Shown here one piece after another: positions 1 through 7,002 of a DNA stretch of 12,292 bases (position 1 is its first letter; every line of letters starts with the position of its first letter). The position numbers and the translations under genes are program-made. The notes below the pieces were generated by a model. That model was given only the letters and a program-made list of their open reading frames with translations, ran no database searches and was not told the DNA's origin. This DNA comes from Akkermansiaceae bacterium UBA4145 (GTDB taxonomy: Bacteria; Verrucomicrobiota; Verrucomicrobiia; Verrucomicrobiales; Akkermansiaceae): assembly GCA_002380675.1 (NCBI GenBank), contig DFWB01000138.1, positions 1,009-13,300 of the forward strand, in the 5' to 3' direction.

Positions 1-2
1 CC

Positions 3-125
3 GACCTGATCAACTGGGAGGTAACCTCATCTGGGATTATCGCAGTAGGGACTGTGACCTTACAGCTAGACCCCCGTGCTATTGGAAGGGCTCAACGATT
101 CTATCGGGTATCGGTGGAAGAATAA
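3..125 (+). CDS. C-terminal fragment of a probable secreted protein (partial, 5' end outside window)
   Basis: An open frame enters from the left edge and ends at TAA 123-125, giving 40 residues that start DLINWEV and end QRFYRVSVEE. The pattern, a 'W-E-x...G-T-V-T-L-x-x-D' strand pair followed by a final 'RFYRV', is typical of the last beta-strands of large secreted proteins in Verrucomicrobiota and Planctomycetota, often an Ig/FN3-like or anchoring tail. No catalytic part is inside the window, so the function cannot be given. The gene is convergent with the sulfatase at 241-1644. The 115 bp between them shows no convincing terminator hairpin. The fragment is short, so this rests on the tail motif and the well-placed stop codon. 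Confidence 0.55.
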   Translation, partial: DLINWEVTSSGIIAVGTVTLQLDPRAIGRAQRFYRVSVEE

Positions 126-240
126 ACATCATCGCCAACAAAGGGCTGAAGCTAGGCAGGCTCTCAGCATGGGTGGGGTATTTCATCCGTCTCCGAGCCA
201 GGAGGACTCAGGAGTCATTGGTGGCGACGCGATCCTTTCC

Positions 241-1644
241 TTACTTCCGTTGCAGCCGCCCCTTGTATTCGGGGCGCTCGCGCCATGCCTTGAAGTAAGG
301 CCGATAGGCATCCAACTCCGTCCAGAACATCCGGGGTGGCTGAGGCGAATCAACCTTGCCAGAGGGGTAATCCTTCCCCTCACCACTCGCATCGACCGTC
401 GCGTCCCACGCGTGAAAGGCCTTGCGAAGACGCTGGGCTACCTCCGGGTGCCCGGCGCTCACATCCACCTTTTCCGCGGGATCGTCACCCAGATGATAGA
501 GATGAAAGTCTCCGCGGGTCACATTCTTCGAGTAGAGTTTGAATTCGTTGTCGACCCATGCGCCCCGGACCCCGCTCCTGAACCCAATCGGCTTACGGCG
601 CGGACCCAGCTCTTTCCCGAAGAGCGCGCGCAGACTCTGCCCGTCTTGCGGCTGCAACATGGAAGAAGCAGGGAGGCCTGCCACCTCCGCAAGAGTAGGA
701 AAAATGTCCATGGTACAAGCCGGAAAAGAGGTCACCCGGGGCTTGGTGATTCCTTCAGGCCATTCGATCACTCCCGGCACGCGCAATCCGCCCTCAAAAA
801 GTGATCCCTTATAGCCCCGCAAGCCCCCCACCGTGTCGGGCTTGAATCCTGGAAGCCCCCCGTTATCGCTGCAAAACCAGACGAGGGTGTCGCGGGCAAT
901 TCCGATGTCCCGCAATCCGGCTCGCAGGGCTCCTATACTGCGATCCATGGCCACGAGTTCCGCATAATGGTGCTGCGACTTGTTATCGAGATTCGCGAAG
1001 AGCTTGAGATCCTTTTCCAGACCCATCCATGGACTGTGCGGGGTTCCATACCAGATCACCGTAAAGGAGGGCTTCTCCGCCTTGGCCTGCGTTCCGATAA
1101 AATTGAGCGCTTCCGCAACGATGACTTCCGAGGAATCTCCCGTGAATTCTTCGAACTTCCCCTTCCGGCTCATCACCGGATCCTTATCGAAGAAATTGGT
1201 GACCGAGAGCCACTGGTCAAATCCGAATCCGCCCGGGCCATGGGTATCTTCCCTCAGGATGGGAACCCCCGGACCGCGTAATCCGTTGAGATGCCACTTT
1301 CCAAAATGTCCGGTCGCGTAACCCGCTCCCCTGAGCGCTACCGCAAGGGTCTTCTCCTGCTTTCGCAGGGCAAATCCATGGCTCTGCACTCCGGTCCGGT
1401 TGTGCGTCCGCCCAGTCAGGACCGTTGCCCGCGTTGGGGAGCACACCGGTCCCCCGGCATAAAACCGGTCAAAGCGCAGCCCACCCGCCGCCATCGCGTC
1501 AAGGTGCGGAGTGCTGAGCGCAGGGTGGTTGTAATAACCAGTCTGTCCCCAACCCATATCATCTGCCATCATCAGGACGATGTTAGGTTTGGCGGCCAGG
1601 AGCACTGGAGCACTCAGGAGGAGAGCGAAAAGAAGCGTCTTCAT
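241..1644 (-). CDS. Secreted sulfatase, type I formylglycine-dependent (CSPTR)
   Basis: This 467-aa alkaline-phosphatase-fold sulfatase would hydrolyse sulfate esters, probably on sulfated glycans, in the periplasm or outside the cell. The N-terminus (MKTLLFALLLSAPVLLAA) is a signal peptide with likely cleavage after residue 18. The metal ligands D28-D29 sit in 'MADDMGWG'. The nucleophile motif is C68-S-P-T-R72 followed by 'ATVLTGR', where Cys68 would be converted to formylglycine. 'GHFGKWH' carries K116 and H118, 'TPHSPW' carries H203, 'SDNGG' carries D260-N261, and K279 follows in 'GYKGS'. All canonical active-site positions are therefore present. Length is normal for the family. ATG at 1644 is the only start giving a complete signal peptide; no good Shine-Dalgarno is seen. 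It lies downstream of a second sulfatase on the same strand and is probably co-transcribed with it. The exact substrate cannot be read from sequence. No formylglycine-generating enzyme is encoded in the window. Confidence 0.93.
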   Translation of the reverse strand: MKTLLFALLLSAPVLLAAKPNIVLMMADDMGWGQTGYYNHPALSTPHLDAMAAGGLRFDRFYAGGPVCSPTRATVLTGRTHNRTGVQSHGFALRKQEKTLAVALRGAGYATGHFGKWHLNGLRGPGVPILREDTHGPGGFGFDQWLSVTNFFDKDPVMSRKGKFEEFTGDSSEVIVAEALNFIGTQAKAEKPSFTVIWYGTPHSPWMGLEKDLKLFANLDNKSQHHYAELVAMDRSIGALRAGLRDIGIARDTLVWFCSDNGGLPGFKPDTVGGLRGYKGSLFEGGLRVPGVIEWPEGITKPRVTSFPACTMDIFPTLAEVAGLPASSMLQPQDGQSLRALFGKELGPRRKPIGFRSGVRGAWVDNEFKLYSKNVTRGDFHLYHLGDDPAEKVDVSAGHPEVAQRLRKAFHAWDATVDASGEGKDYPSGKVDSPQPPRMFWTELDAYRPYFKAWRERPEYKGRLQRK

Positions 1645-1753
1645 CGAGAATCACTAGGAGCTAACTCCCTCAATGTTGCACGGAGAATCTTGCGCCTGAG
1701 CATATTATTGTTTCGCGACTCTACCCTGTCACCAATCGCCGTGAGCCCCTGAA

Positions 1754-3262
1754 TTATTTACTGACGCCGAGAGCTTCTTTCCTACTTGGCCAGGGAAGAT
1801 TACGGTCAAAAAAACGCGCGAGGGGCTTGTAGTTGTGATAATCCACGGCCTCACGGCGCCAGAGATCCACGTATGCGTCGTATTGCTTCCGCATCTGGAC
1901 CAGAACCGCCCCTCCTTCTTCTGGGCTGGTCACAAGATTCTTCAATTCGAATGGATCCTCCTCCGTATCGTAGAGCTCCTCTGCCGCCTTCAATCCCTCC
2001 CCTGCCCACGGCCAATAGATATACTTGTGGCGTTCCGTTACCACCGAAAGGCTAAAGACCTCGGAGGGACCCCACACGTTAACCAGTGGTAGAGACTCCC
2101 TGATCCTTGCCCCAGCGTCCTCGTAAAGCGGAAGAATGCTCTTTCCGTCAATCCCCTCGGGAACAGCTACCGCGGCCAGTTCCAACAGGGTCGGCATAAG
2201 GTCCACGTTCCCAGTCAGGGCATCACAACGCAGTTCCTTGCCACTGTTCCTGTGGCGTGGATCGTACACGATCAAGGGAACCCGGGAGGATTCCTCATAA
2301 GGCAGCACCTTGGACCCATAACCATGGGCTCCACACATGAATCCGTTATCCGAAGTAAAAATCACCACGGTATTTTTCTCTACCCCGTGGCTCCTGAGGG
2401 CCGCCCGTATCATACCCACTGCAACATCCACCGCATAGACCTGCTGGTAATAGATCGCCATGACCTCATCATATTTGTCTGAGTAGTTCCAGCTGTGAAA
2501 ACGCTCATACTGACGCCCGTACCGGCTTTGGGGCGCGAAGTGGAGGCCATACTCGCGCCCAAAATTCCTCGGCTTCGTAAAACGCTTACCGGCATAAATT
2601 TTATTATCTTCCGGATCCGGCGTGGCTGGCTTGTGAGGCGCCTTGAAGCTGATAGAGAGGCAGAACGGCTGCCCGGACTTCGCAGACTCTTTAATGAAAT
2701 CCGCGCCGAAAGCTCCGTAAGAACGAGATGAGTGCGGAAACTCCTTTGCGTATCCTACCATCGATTTGTTTCTTGCCGTCAGATAGGAGGTTTGTCCCGG
2801 CCCCGCTCCCCAACGATCGAAATCGCCAGCTGGCAAAACACCCTTCTTCCCGCTCCTCGTTGTCACCTCAAACCCGATCTTTCCGGCTATCGCCGTTCGG
2901 TATCCCGCTTCCTTGAGAAGGATAGGATAGGACTCCGCCCAATGGGAGCTGTGCAGAGCCCCATGCTCGAAGTTACACCCATGCCTGAACTCGAACTTCC
3001 CCGTCATGATATTGGCCCGGCTCGCCATGCAGATCGCGGTGCTCACATAATGGCAGTCAAACACCACTCCTGCTCGCGCGAGCGCGTCGAGGTGCGGTGT
3101 TTTAACCTCAGGATTTCCATAACACCCCATTGAAGAAGTGCTCTGATCATCCGTGAGGAGGAAAACAAGGTTCGGCCGGTCATCTCCGTAGGCCGAAGAC
3201 GTGAAAAGAAAAAGAAACAGAAGAGGGACTCGGAGACGCAGCAAGAACGCACACTTCATCAT
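1754..3262 (-). CDS. Secreted sulfatase with variant CxAxR (CMASR) active site
   Basis: This second exported sulfatase is 502 aa from the ATG at 3262. An in-frame TTG at 3277 would add five residues, but the tandem ATG-ATG-AAG start gives a cleaner signal peptide (hydrophobic run LLFLFLF, then SSAYG before DDRPN). Numbering from ATG 3262: D38-D39 are metal ligands in 'LTDDQ'; the formylglycine motif is C78-M-A-S-R82 followed by 'ANIMTGK'; H210 is in 'KAPHKP'; D305-N306 are in 'TSDNG'; H313 and K318 lie in 'GAHGYGSK'. Two positions differ from the textbook enzyme: Ala replaces the usual Ser/Pro-type CxPxR residue, and 'AGKIGF' replaces 'GKWH', so the usual His after Lys128 is missing. The tail ends in a typical 'LYDTEEDPFELKNL' region. 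It is probably the first gene of a two-sulfatase unit and is divergent from gnd. The substrate is unknown; a glycan sulfate ester or N-sulfate is the inference. Confidence 0.9.
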   Translation of the reverse strand: MMKCAFLLRLRVPLLFLFLFTSSAYGDDRPNLVFLLTDDQSTSSMGCYGNPEVKTPHLDALARAGVVFDCHYVSTAICMASRANIMTGKFEFRHGCNFEHGALHSSHWAESYPILLKEAGYRTAIAGKIGFEVTTRSGKKGVLPAGDFDRWGAGPGQTSYLTARNKSMVGYAKEFPHSSRSYGAFGADFIKESAKSGQPFCLSISFKAPHKPATPDPEDNKIYAGKRFTKPRNFGREYGLHFAPQSRYGRQYERFHSWNYSDKYDEVMAIYYQQVYAVDVAVGMIRAALRSHGVEKNTVVIFTSDNGFMCGAHGYGSKVLPYEESSRVPLIVYDPRHRNSGKELRCDALTGNVDLMPTLLELAAVAVPEGIDGKSILPLYEDAGARIRESLPLVNVWGPSEVFSLSVVTERHKYIYWPWAGEGLKAAEELYDTEEDPFELKNLVTSPEEGGAVLVQMRKQYDAYVDLWRREAVDYHNYKPLARFFDRNLPWPSRKEALGVSK

Positions 3263-3277
3263 GCCTTGAATGCTCAA

Positions 3278-3410
3278 CTGTATTACAGGAGAAGCGATCA
3301 GGAACTCACGGTTTCTCCTCCGGGGACGCCAGCAACCTCAAGAGCTGGCTTTTAAGCCTTGAAGGTGCCCGCCAACCGGCCTAAACCCCGCCCCCGAACT
3401 TACGCAAAAC
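3278..3410. promoter_or_regulatory. Divergent sulfatase/gnd intergenic region with inverted repeat
   Basis: This gap must hold promoters for the leftward sulfatase pair and rightward gnd. It contains a 7-bp inverted repeat, AGGAGAA at 3287-3293 and TTCTCCT at 3313-3319, separated by 19 nt. Its size and spacing would suit a dimeric regulator, though it may be chance. I could not pick out convincing -35/-10 boxes. The gnd start has no Shine-Dalgarno (the upstream bases are ACTTACGCAAAAC). Confidence 0.3.
3328..3353 (+). terminator. Hairpin with T-run upstream of gnd (possible terminator or attenuator)
   Basis: GCCAGC (3328-3333) and GCTGGC (3344-3349) form a 6-bp GC-rich stem with a 10-nt loop, followed at once by TTTT (3350-3353). 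This is the shape of a short intrinsic terminator reading rightward. No upstream rightward gene needs it, so it may sit in the gnd leader. The T-run is short, so strength is doubtful. Confidence 0.3.
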
Positions 3411-4919
3411 ATGTCTGACTCCTCTTCTGATATCGGACTCGTGGGCCTCGCGGTCATGGGTCAGAACCTTGCTCTGAACATCGCCGATCACGGCTTTCGC
3501 ATTTCTGTCTACAACCGAACCACTTCGAAAACTGACGAGTTTGTAGCCGCAAACCCGGAAACTCCTGGTGGGGTAGTTGGCACAAGCACCCTTGAGGAAT
3601 TCGTGCAGTCCATCAAGAGGCCTCGCAAGGTCATCATCCTCGTCCAGGCTGGCGGACCCACTGACGCAGTGATCGATGGGCTGACAGAACTACTGGACCC
3701 GGACGACATCATTATTGACGGGGGCAACGCCCTCTGGACCGACACGATCCGCCGGGAAAAAATGCTGAACGAGAAAGGATTCCGGTTTATCGGCTCCGGG
3801 GTCTCGGGTGGAGAAGAGGGAGCTCGTTTCGGCCCCTCGCTCATGCCCGGCGGCAAGCAAAGCGCGTGGAATGAACTCAAGCCCATCTGGGAGGCCATCG
3901 CCGCAAAGGTCGACGAGACCACCGGAAAGCCCATCGAAGGAGCAGAAGCCGGAAAGCCTGTCGAAGGAGGAGTTCCCTGCGCCGCCTACATTGGCGATAA
4001 CGGAGCAGGCCATTACGTCAAGATGGTGCACAACGGGATTGAGTATGGCGATATGCAGATGATCTGTGAGGCCTACACCCTGATGGATAACCTCCTCGGC
4101 ATAAAGCCAGAGGAAATGAGCTCCGTATTTGGAGAGTGGAATCAGGGTGTTCTCGATTCCTTCCTGATCGAAATCACGGCCGACATTCTTGGGCAGAAGG
4201 ATCCTGAAACTGGCCAGCCGTTCGTGGATATTGTCCTCGACACCGCAGGACAGAAGGGGACCGGCAAGTGGACCTCCATCAACGCCCTCGACATGGGTAT
4301 TGCCGCACCCTGTATCGCAGAGGCCGTTTTTGCACGCTGCATCAGCGCTCTCAAAGAGGAGCGGGTTGCCGCAGCCAAGGTTCTCGACGCCAAGCTCGAG
4401 CCCTTTGACGGAGACACCGCAGAGTTCGTCCAAGCCATCCACGATGCCCTCTACTGCTCCAAGATCTGCTCTTACGCACAGGGTTTTCAGCTCATGCGTG
4501 AAGCCCAGAATGAGTATGACTGGAATCTGGACTTCGGACAGATTTCCATGATCTGGCGTGGGGGCTGCATCATCCGTGCCCGTTTTCTTCAGAAGATCTT
4601 TGAGGCCTATCAGACTAATCCCGATATCGCGAACCTGCTTCTGGATCCATACTTCAAGAGCGAGATCGACCGGTGTCAGGCCAACTGGCGCAAGGTCGTG
4701 GCTACCGCTGCACTACATGGCGTGCCCCTCCCCTGCTTCAGCTCGGCTCTCTCATATTACGATAGCTACCGCAGCGAGCGCCTCCCCGCAAACCTGCTGC
4801 AGGGACAGCGCGACTTCTTCGGAGCTCATACCTACGAGAGGGTCGACCGGGAACGCGGACACACCTTCCACATCGACTGGCCGGTAAGTGGGCGGCCGCA
4901 AATCCAGGTGAAGCCGTGA
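3411..4919 (+). CDS. gnd: 6-phosphogluconate dehydrogenase (decarboxylating)
   Basis: This enzyme oxidatively decarboxylates 6-phosphogluconate to ribulose 5-phosphate and reduces NADP+ in the cytoplasmic oxidative pentose phosphate pathway. The 502-aa protein has an N-terminal Rossmann domain with 'GLAVMGQNLALN' at 12-23 and the NADP-type 'NRTTSK' at 35-40. The substrate signature 'GSGVSGGEEGARFGPSLMPGG' spans 128-148. The catalytic helix 'GHYVKMVHNGIEYGDMQ' has Lys204 as the general base and Glu211 as the acid. The all-helical domain follows, with a typical 'SERLPANLLQGQRDFFGAHTYER' end. It is longer than the usual 470-485 aa, largely because of an insertion at about residues 165-187 that contains a repeated GKP(I/V)EG unit. 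ATG 3411 gives the standard N-terminus. It is convergent with fabV, with 19 bp between the stop codons. Confidence 0.97.
   Translation: MSDSSSDIGLVGLAVMGQNLALNIADHGFRISVYNRTTSKTDEFVAANPETPGGVVGTSTLEEFVQSIKRPRKVIILVQAGGPTDAVIDGLTELLDPDDIIIDGGNALWTDTIRREKMLNEKGFRFIGSGVSGGEEGARFGPSLMPGGKQSAWNELKPIWEAIAAKVDETTGKPIEGAEAGKPVEGGVPCAAYIGDNGAGHYVKMVHNGIEYGDMQMICEAYTLMDNLLGIKPEEMSSVFGEWNQGVLDSFLIEITADILGQKDPETGQPFVDIVLDTAGQKGTGKWTSINALDMGIAAPCIAEAVFARCISALKEERVAAAKVLDAKLEPFDGDTAEFVQAIHDALYCSKICSYAQGFQLMREAQNEYDWNLDFGQISMIWRGGCIIRARFLQKIFEAYQTNPDIANLLLDPYFKSEIDRCQANWRKVVATAALHGVPLPCFSSALSYYDSYRSERLPANLLQGQRDFFGAHTYERVDRERGHTFHIDWPVSGRPQIQVKP
3922..3970 (+). repeat. 27-nt-period tandem duplication inside gnd
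   Basis: The unit CCGGAAAGCCCATCGAAGGAGC at 3922-3943 recurs at 3949-3970 with three mismatches, exactly 27 nt (nine codons) apart. The translated copies are GKPIEGA and GKPVEGG. The duplication lies in an insertion between the substrate-binding signature and the catalytic helix of 6-phosphogluconate dehydrogenase. Confidence 0.8.
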
Positions 4920-4938
4920 CTTCTCTGCCCGGCCAATA

Positions 4939-6129
4939 TTACCCATCGAGGCTGACCATGGGGTCAACCTCCTGATCGTAATCGACACCCGACAGCCCAA
5001 ATCCAAAGAGCTTCAGGAAATCTTCCTGATATCCTGCGAAATCGGTAATCTCTCTCAGGTTTTCCGAAGTTACCTGAGGCCATATCTCATTCACCTCCTG
5101 CTGGACCTCAGGCTCCATCTCGAGATCATCAATTCGAATGAGCCCCTTGTCATCCAGCTTCGGCACCTCGTTATTATACAAGTGAGTGGCGAAGAGTCGT
5201 TGGATCTGCTCAATGGTCCCCTCATGGGTCCCCTTCTCCTTCATGATCCGATACAGAATGGAAATATAGAGCGGCACAACGGGGATTGCCGAACTGGCCT
5301 GAGTCACTAACGCCTTGTTGACTGAAATGAATGCGTCGCCTCCGGCATTAGCCTTGAGAAGTTCGCTGATCCGCTGCCCAGCTGCCCTGAGGTCAACCTT
5401 GGCCCGTCCAATTGTTCCGTTGGTGTAAATTGGCCAAGTCACCTCCGGTCCAATGTAGTCATAGGCCACCGAGGTCGCATTAGGCGCAAGCAGACCTGCG
5501 CCATTCAAAGCTTCCATCCAAAGTTCCCAGTCCTCTCCTCCCATGACGGTAACAGTGTCCTGAATCTCCCGTTCTGTGGCAGGCTCAATCTCTACCTCGC
5601 TGACTTCAGACCGGTCAGTGTCCAGCGTCCGGGCAGAGTAGTGCTCTCCAATAGGCTTGAGAACCGACTTATGGACTTCCCCGGTGCGAGGGTGCTGCCT
5701 TCTGGGAGAGGCTAGACTGTAAACCACGAGATCAATCTGGCCGAGGTCCTCCTTGATGGCTTCCACCACCGTCGCCTTCATCTCGTCCGAAAACGCATCT
5801 CCGTTAAAGCTTCTGGCGTAGAGACTCTCAGCCGATGCCGCTCTGTGAAAGGCCGCGGAGTTATACCATCCGGCTGTTGCGCATTTTCCCTCTCTAGGCG
5901 GGCGTTCATAAAACACACCCATGGTCCTGGCACCGCTCCCGAAAGCCGCCGTAATTCTCGAGGCTAGCCCATAGCCCGTCGAGGCACCAACAACGAGAAC
6001 ATTTCGCGGGCCGTTCTCGATCGCCCCCTTACCCCTGACATGGTCAATTTGTTCCTGGACATGCGCCGCGCATCCGGTCGGATGAGCCGTGAGACAAATA
6101 AACCCTCGAACCCTCGGCTTGATGATCAT
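4939..6129 (-). CDS. fabV: NADH-dependent trans-2-enoyl-ACP/CoA reductase FabV
   Basis: This enzyme performs the last reduction of fatty-acid elongation (enoyl-ACP to acyl-ACP, or trans-2-enoyl-CoA to acyl-CoA) in the cytoplasm. The 396-aa length matches FabV (about 400 aa), which is much longer than FabI. The start 'MIIKPRVRGFICLTAHP' is the family's N-terminus. The nucleotide fold has 'VLVVGASTGYGLASRI' at about 44-59. 'GVFYERPP' places Glu75 where the family binds NADH. 'YDYIGPEVTWPIYTNGTIGRAK' gives Tyr235-x8-Lys244, the distinctive FabV catalytic spacing instead of the FabI Y-x6-K. The C-terminal part, including 'FGFGLSGVDYDQEVDP', is also family-typical. ATG 6129 has a modest upstream GGGAGA, one of the few Shine-Dalgarno-like sites here. 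FabV enzymes are generally triclosan-tolerant (family knowledge). It is divergent from the SDR-like gene and convergent with gnd. Confidence 0.96.
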   Translation of the reverse strand: MIIKPRVRGFICLTAHPTGCAAHVQEQIDHVRGKGAIENGPRNVLVVGASTGYGLASRITAAFGSGARTMGVFYERPPREGKCATAGWYNSAAFHRAASAESLYARSFNGDAFSDEMKATVVEAIKEDLGQIDLVVYSLASPRRQHPRTGEVHKSVLKPIGEHYSARTLDTDRSEVSEVEIEPATEREIQDTVTVMGGEDWELWMEALNGAGLLAPNATSVAYDYIGPEVTWPIYTNGTIGRAKVDLRAAGQRISELLKANAGGDAFISVNKALVTQASSAIPVVPLYISILYRIMKEKGTHEGTIEQIQRLFATHLYNNEVPKLDDKGLIRIDDLEMEPEVQQEVNEIWPQVTSENLREITDFAGYQEDFLKLFGFGLSGVDYDQEVDPMVSLDG

Positions 6130-6143
6130 GGGCCGTACTCTCC

Positions 6144-6160
6144 CGACCCTCGCGAGGTCG
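6144..6160. promoter_or_regulatory. Near-perfect palindrome in the fabV/SDR divergent region
   Basis: CGACC-c-TCGCGA-GGTCG is a 16-bp perfect palindrome interrupted by one extra C at 6149. It lies 15-31 bp before the fabV start and about 100 bp before the divergent SDR-like start. A dimeric repressor operator or a leader hairpin is possible. No regulator gene adjoins it, so the role is inferred from position only. Confidence 0.35.
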
Positions 6161-6263
6161 GTCGAGCAAAACCTGTCACCCTTGGCAACTTTTAGTGATT
6201 ACCAACCCCGGACTGCCTGATCGAGGGCTGGACACGAACACCGCAAGCTTTCATATCCCCATC

Positions 6264-6968
6264 ATGAATCTCACCGGTATGCGGGCAGTTGTCTTTGGAG
6301 GAACCTCAGGGATCGGCCTTGCCGTCGTGGATCAACTGGCTGCAGAGGGCGTGGATGTCCTTGCCGCGAGCCGCACGGCCGCGGACAGGAACAAGCCTGA
6401 CGAACAAGTATCTCGGCACTCGGTCGACGTCCTCGACCGGGAAGACCTGAGCAAATTCTACGAGGACCATGGCCCGTTTGACATAATGGTGAACACCGCC
6501 GTTCCTTCCAGCCGGGCTCAAGGTCCGTTCGCGGAGATGACACTCGACGGCTTCCAATCAACTTTCGACAAACTTTGGGGCTACGTAAACAGCGTCCGCC
6601 TTGGGCTGACGAGCCTCAACACCAACGCCTCGATCGTTCTGGTAAGCGGATTTCCCGCTAGGAAATGTCTCCCAGGGGCCTCTGCGATCTCAACAGTCGG
6701 CAATGCGATAGAGGGATTTGTCCGGGCCATTGCCCCTGAAATTTCACCCCGGAGAATCAATGCCGTCTCCCCAGGCATCATCGACACCCCGCTCTTCCCA
6801 CAGGAGGGGGTAGCGCGAGAAGAATTTCTCCAGCAAACCACGGAAGCCCATCCCATTCCCCGCCCTGGAACATCTGCCGAAGTTGCGCAGGCCGTTCTTT
6901 TTCTCCTCAAGAACGACTTTACCACGGGAACCGTAGTAGACGTTGACGGCGGCGCGACTCTTCCATGA
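6264..6968 (+). CDS. Atypical short-chain dehydrogenase/reductase family protein lacking the YxxxK catalytic pair
   Basis: This is a Rossmann-fold SDR of 234 aa from ATG 6264. An upstream in-frame GTG at 6195 would add 23 residues of non-SDR character, so ATG just before the first beta-strand (MNLTGMRAVVFGG) is preferred. The cofactor loop GGTSGIG is at residues 12-18. 'VNTA' at about 76-79 replaces the usual NNAG, and Ser128 in 'LVSGF' occupies the catalytic Ser position. The C-terminal 'INAVSPGIIDTPLF' and 'GTVVDVDGG' are standard. Where Y-x3-K should precede 'AIEGFVRAIAPE', the sequence reads I-S-T-V-G (residues 142-146), so both Tyr and Lys are gone. Similar incomplete active sites are known in a Lin1944-like SDR subgroup of undetermined function. 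It may bind NAD(P) without classical chemistry. It is convergent with kdgK (34 bp between stops) and divergent from fabV. Confidence 0.85.
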   Translation: MNLTGMRAVVFGGTSGIGLAVVDQLAAEGVDVLAASRTAADRNKPDEQVSRHSVDVLDREDLSKFYEDHGPFDIMVNTAVPSSRAQGPFAEMTLDGFQSTFDKLWGYVNSVRLGLTSLNTNASIVLVSGFPARKCLPGASAISTVGNAIEGFVRAIAPEISPRRINAVSPGIIDTPLFPQEGVAREEFLQQTTEAHPIPRPGTSAEVAQAVLFLLKNDFTTGTVVDVDGGATLP

Positions 6969-7002
6969 TTGGACACCAGGGAAGAATCTGAGAGGAACAA
7001 GT

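Noticed and set aside
76..804. 242-aa rightward open frame overlapping the first sulfatase
   Set aside because: It is antisense to a sulfatase with complete motifs, shows Arg/Pro-rich shadow-frame composition and no domain, and overlaps the true end of the upstream gene in another frame.
3690..4442. 250-aa leftward open frame inside gnd
   Set aside because: It is fully antisense to a well-conserved gnd. The long open frame follows from codon usage on the other strand, and it has no motif.
4879..4935. TGGCCGG/CCGGCCA inverted repeat spanning the gnd stop codon
   Set aside because: The loop is over 40 nt and no T-run follows, so it does not qualify as a terminator between the convergent gnd and fabV.
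6195..6263. GTG start for the SDR-like protein
   Set aside because: It adds 23 residues before the first Rossmann strand with no signal peptide or Shine-Dalgarno. ATG 6264 gives the standard SDR N-terminus.
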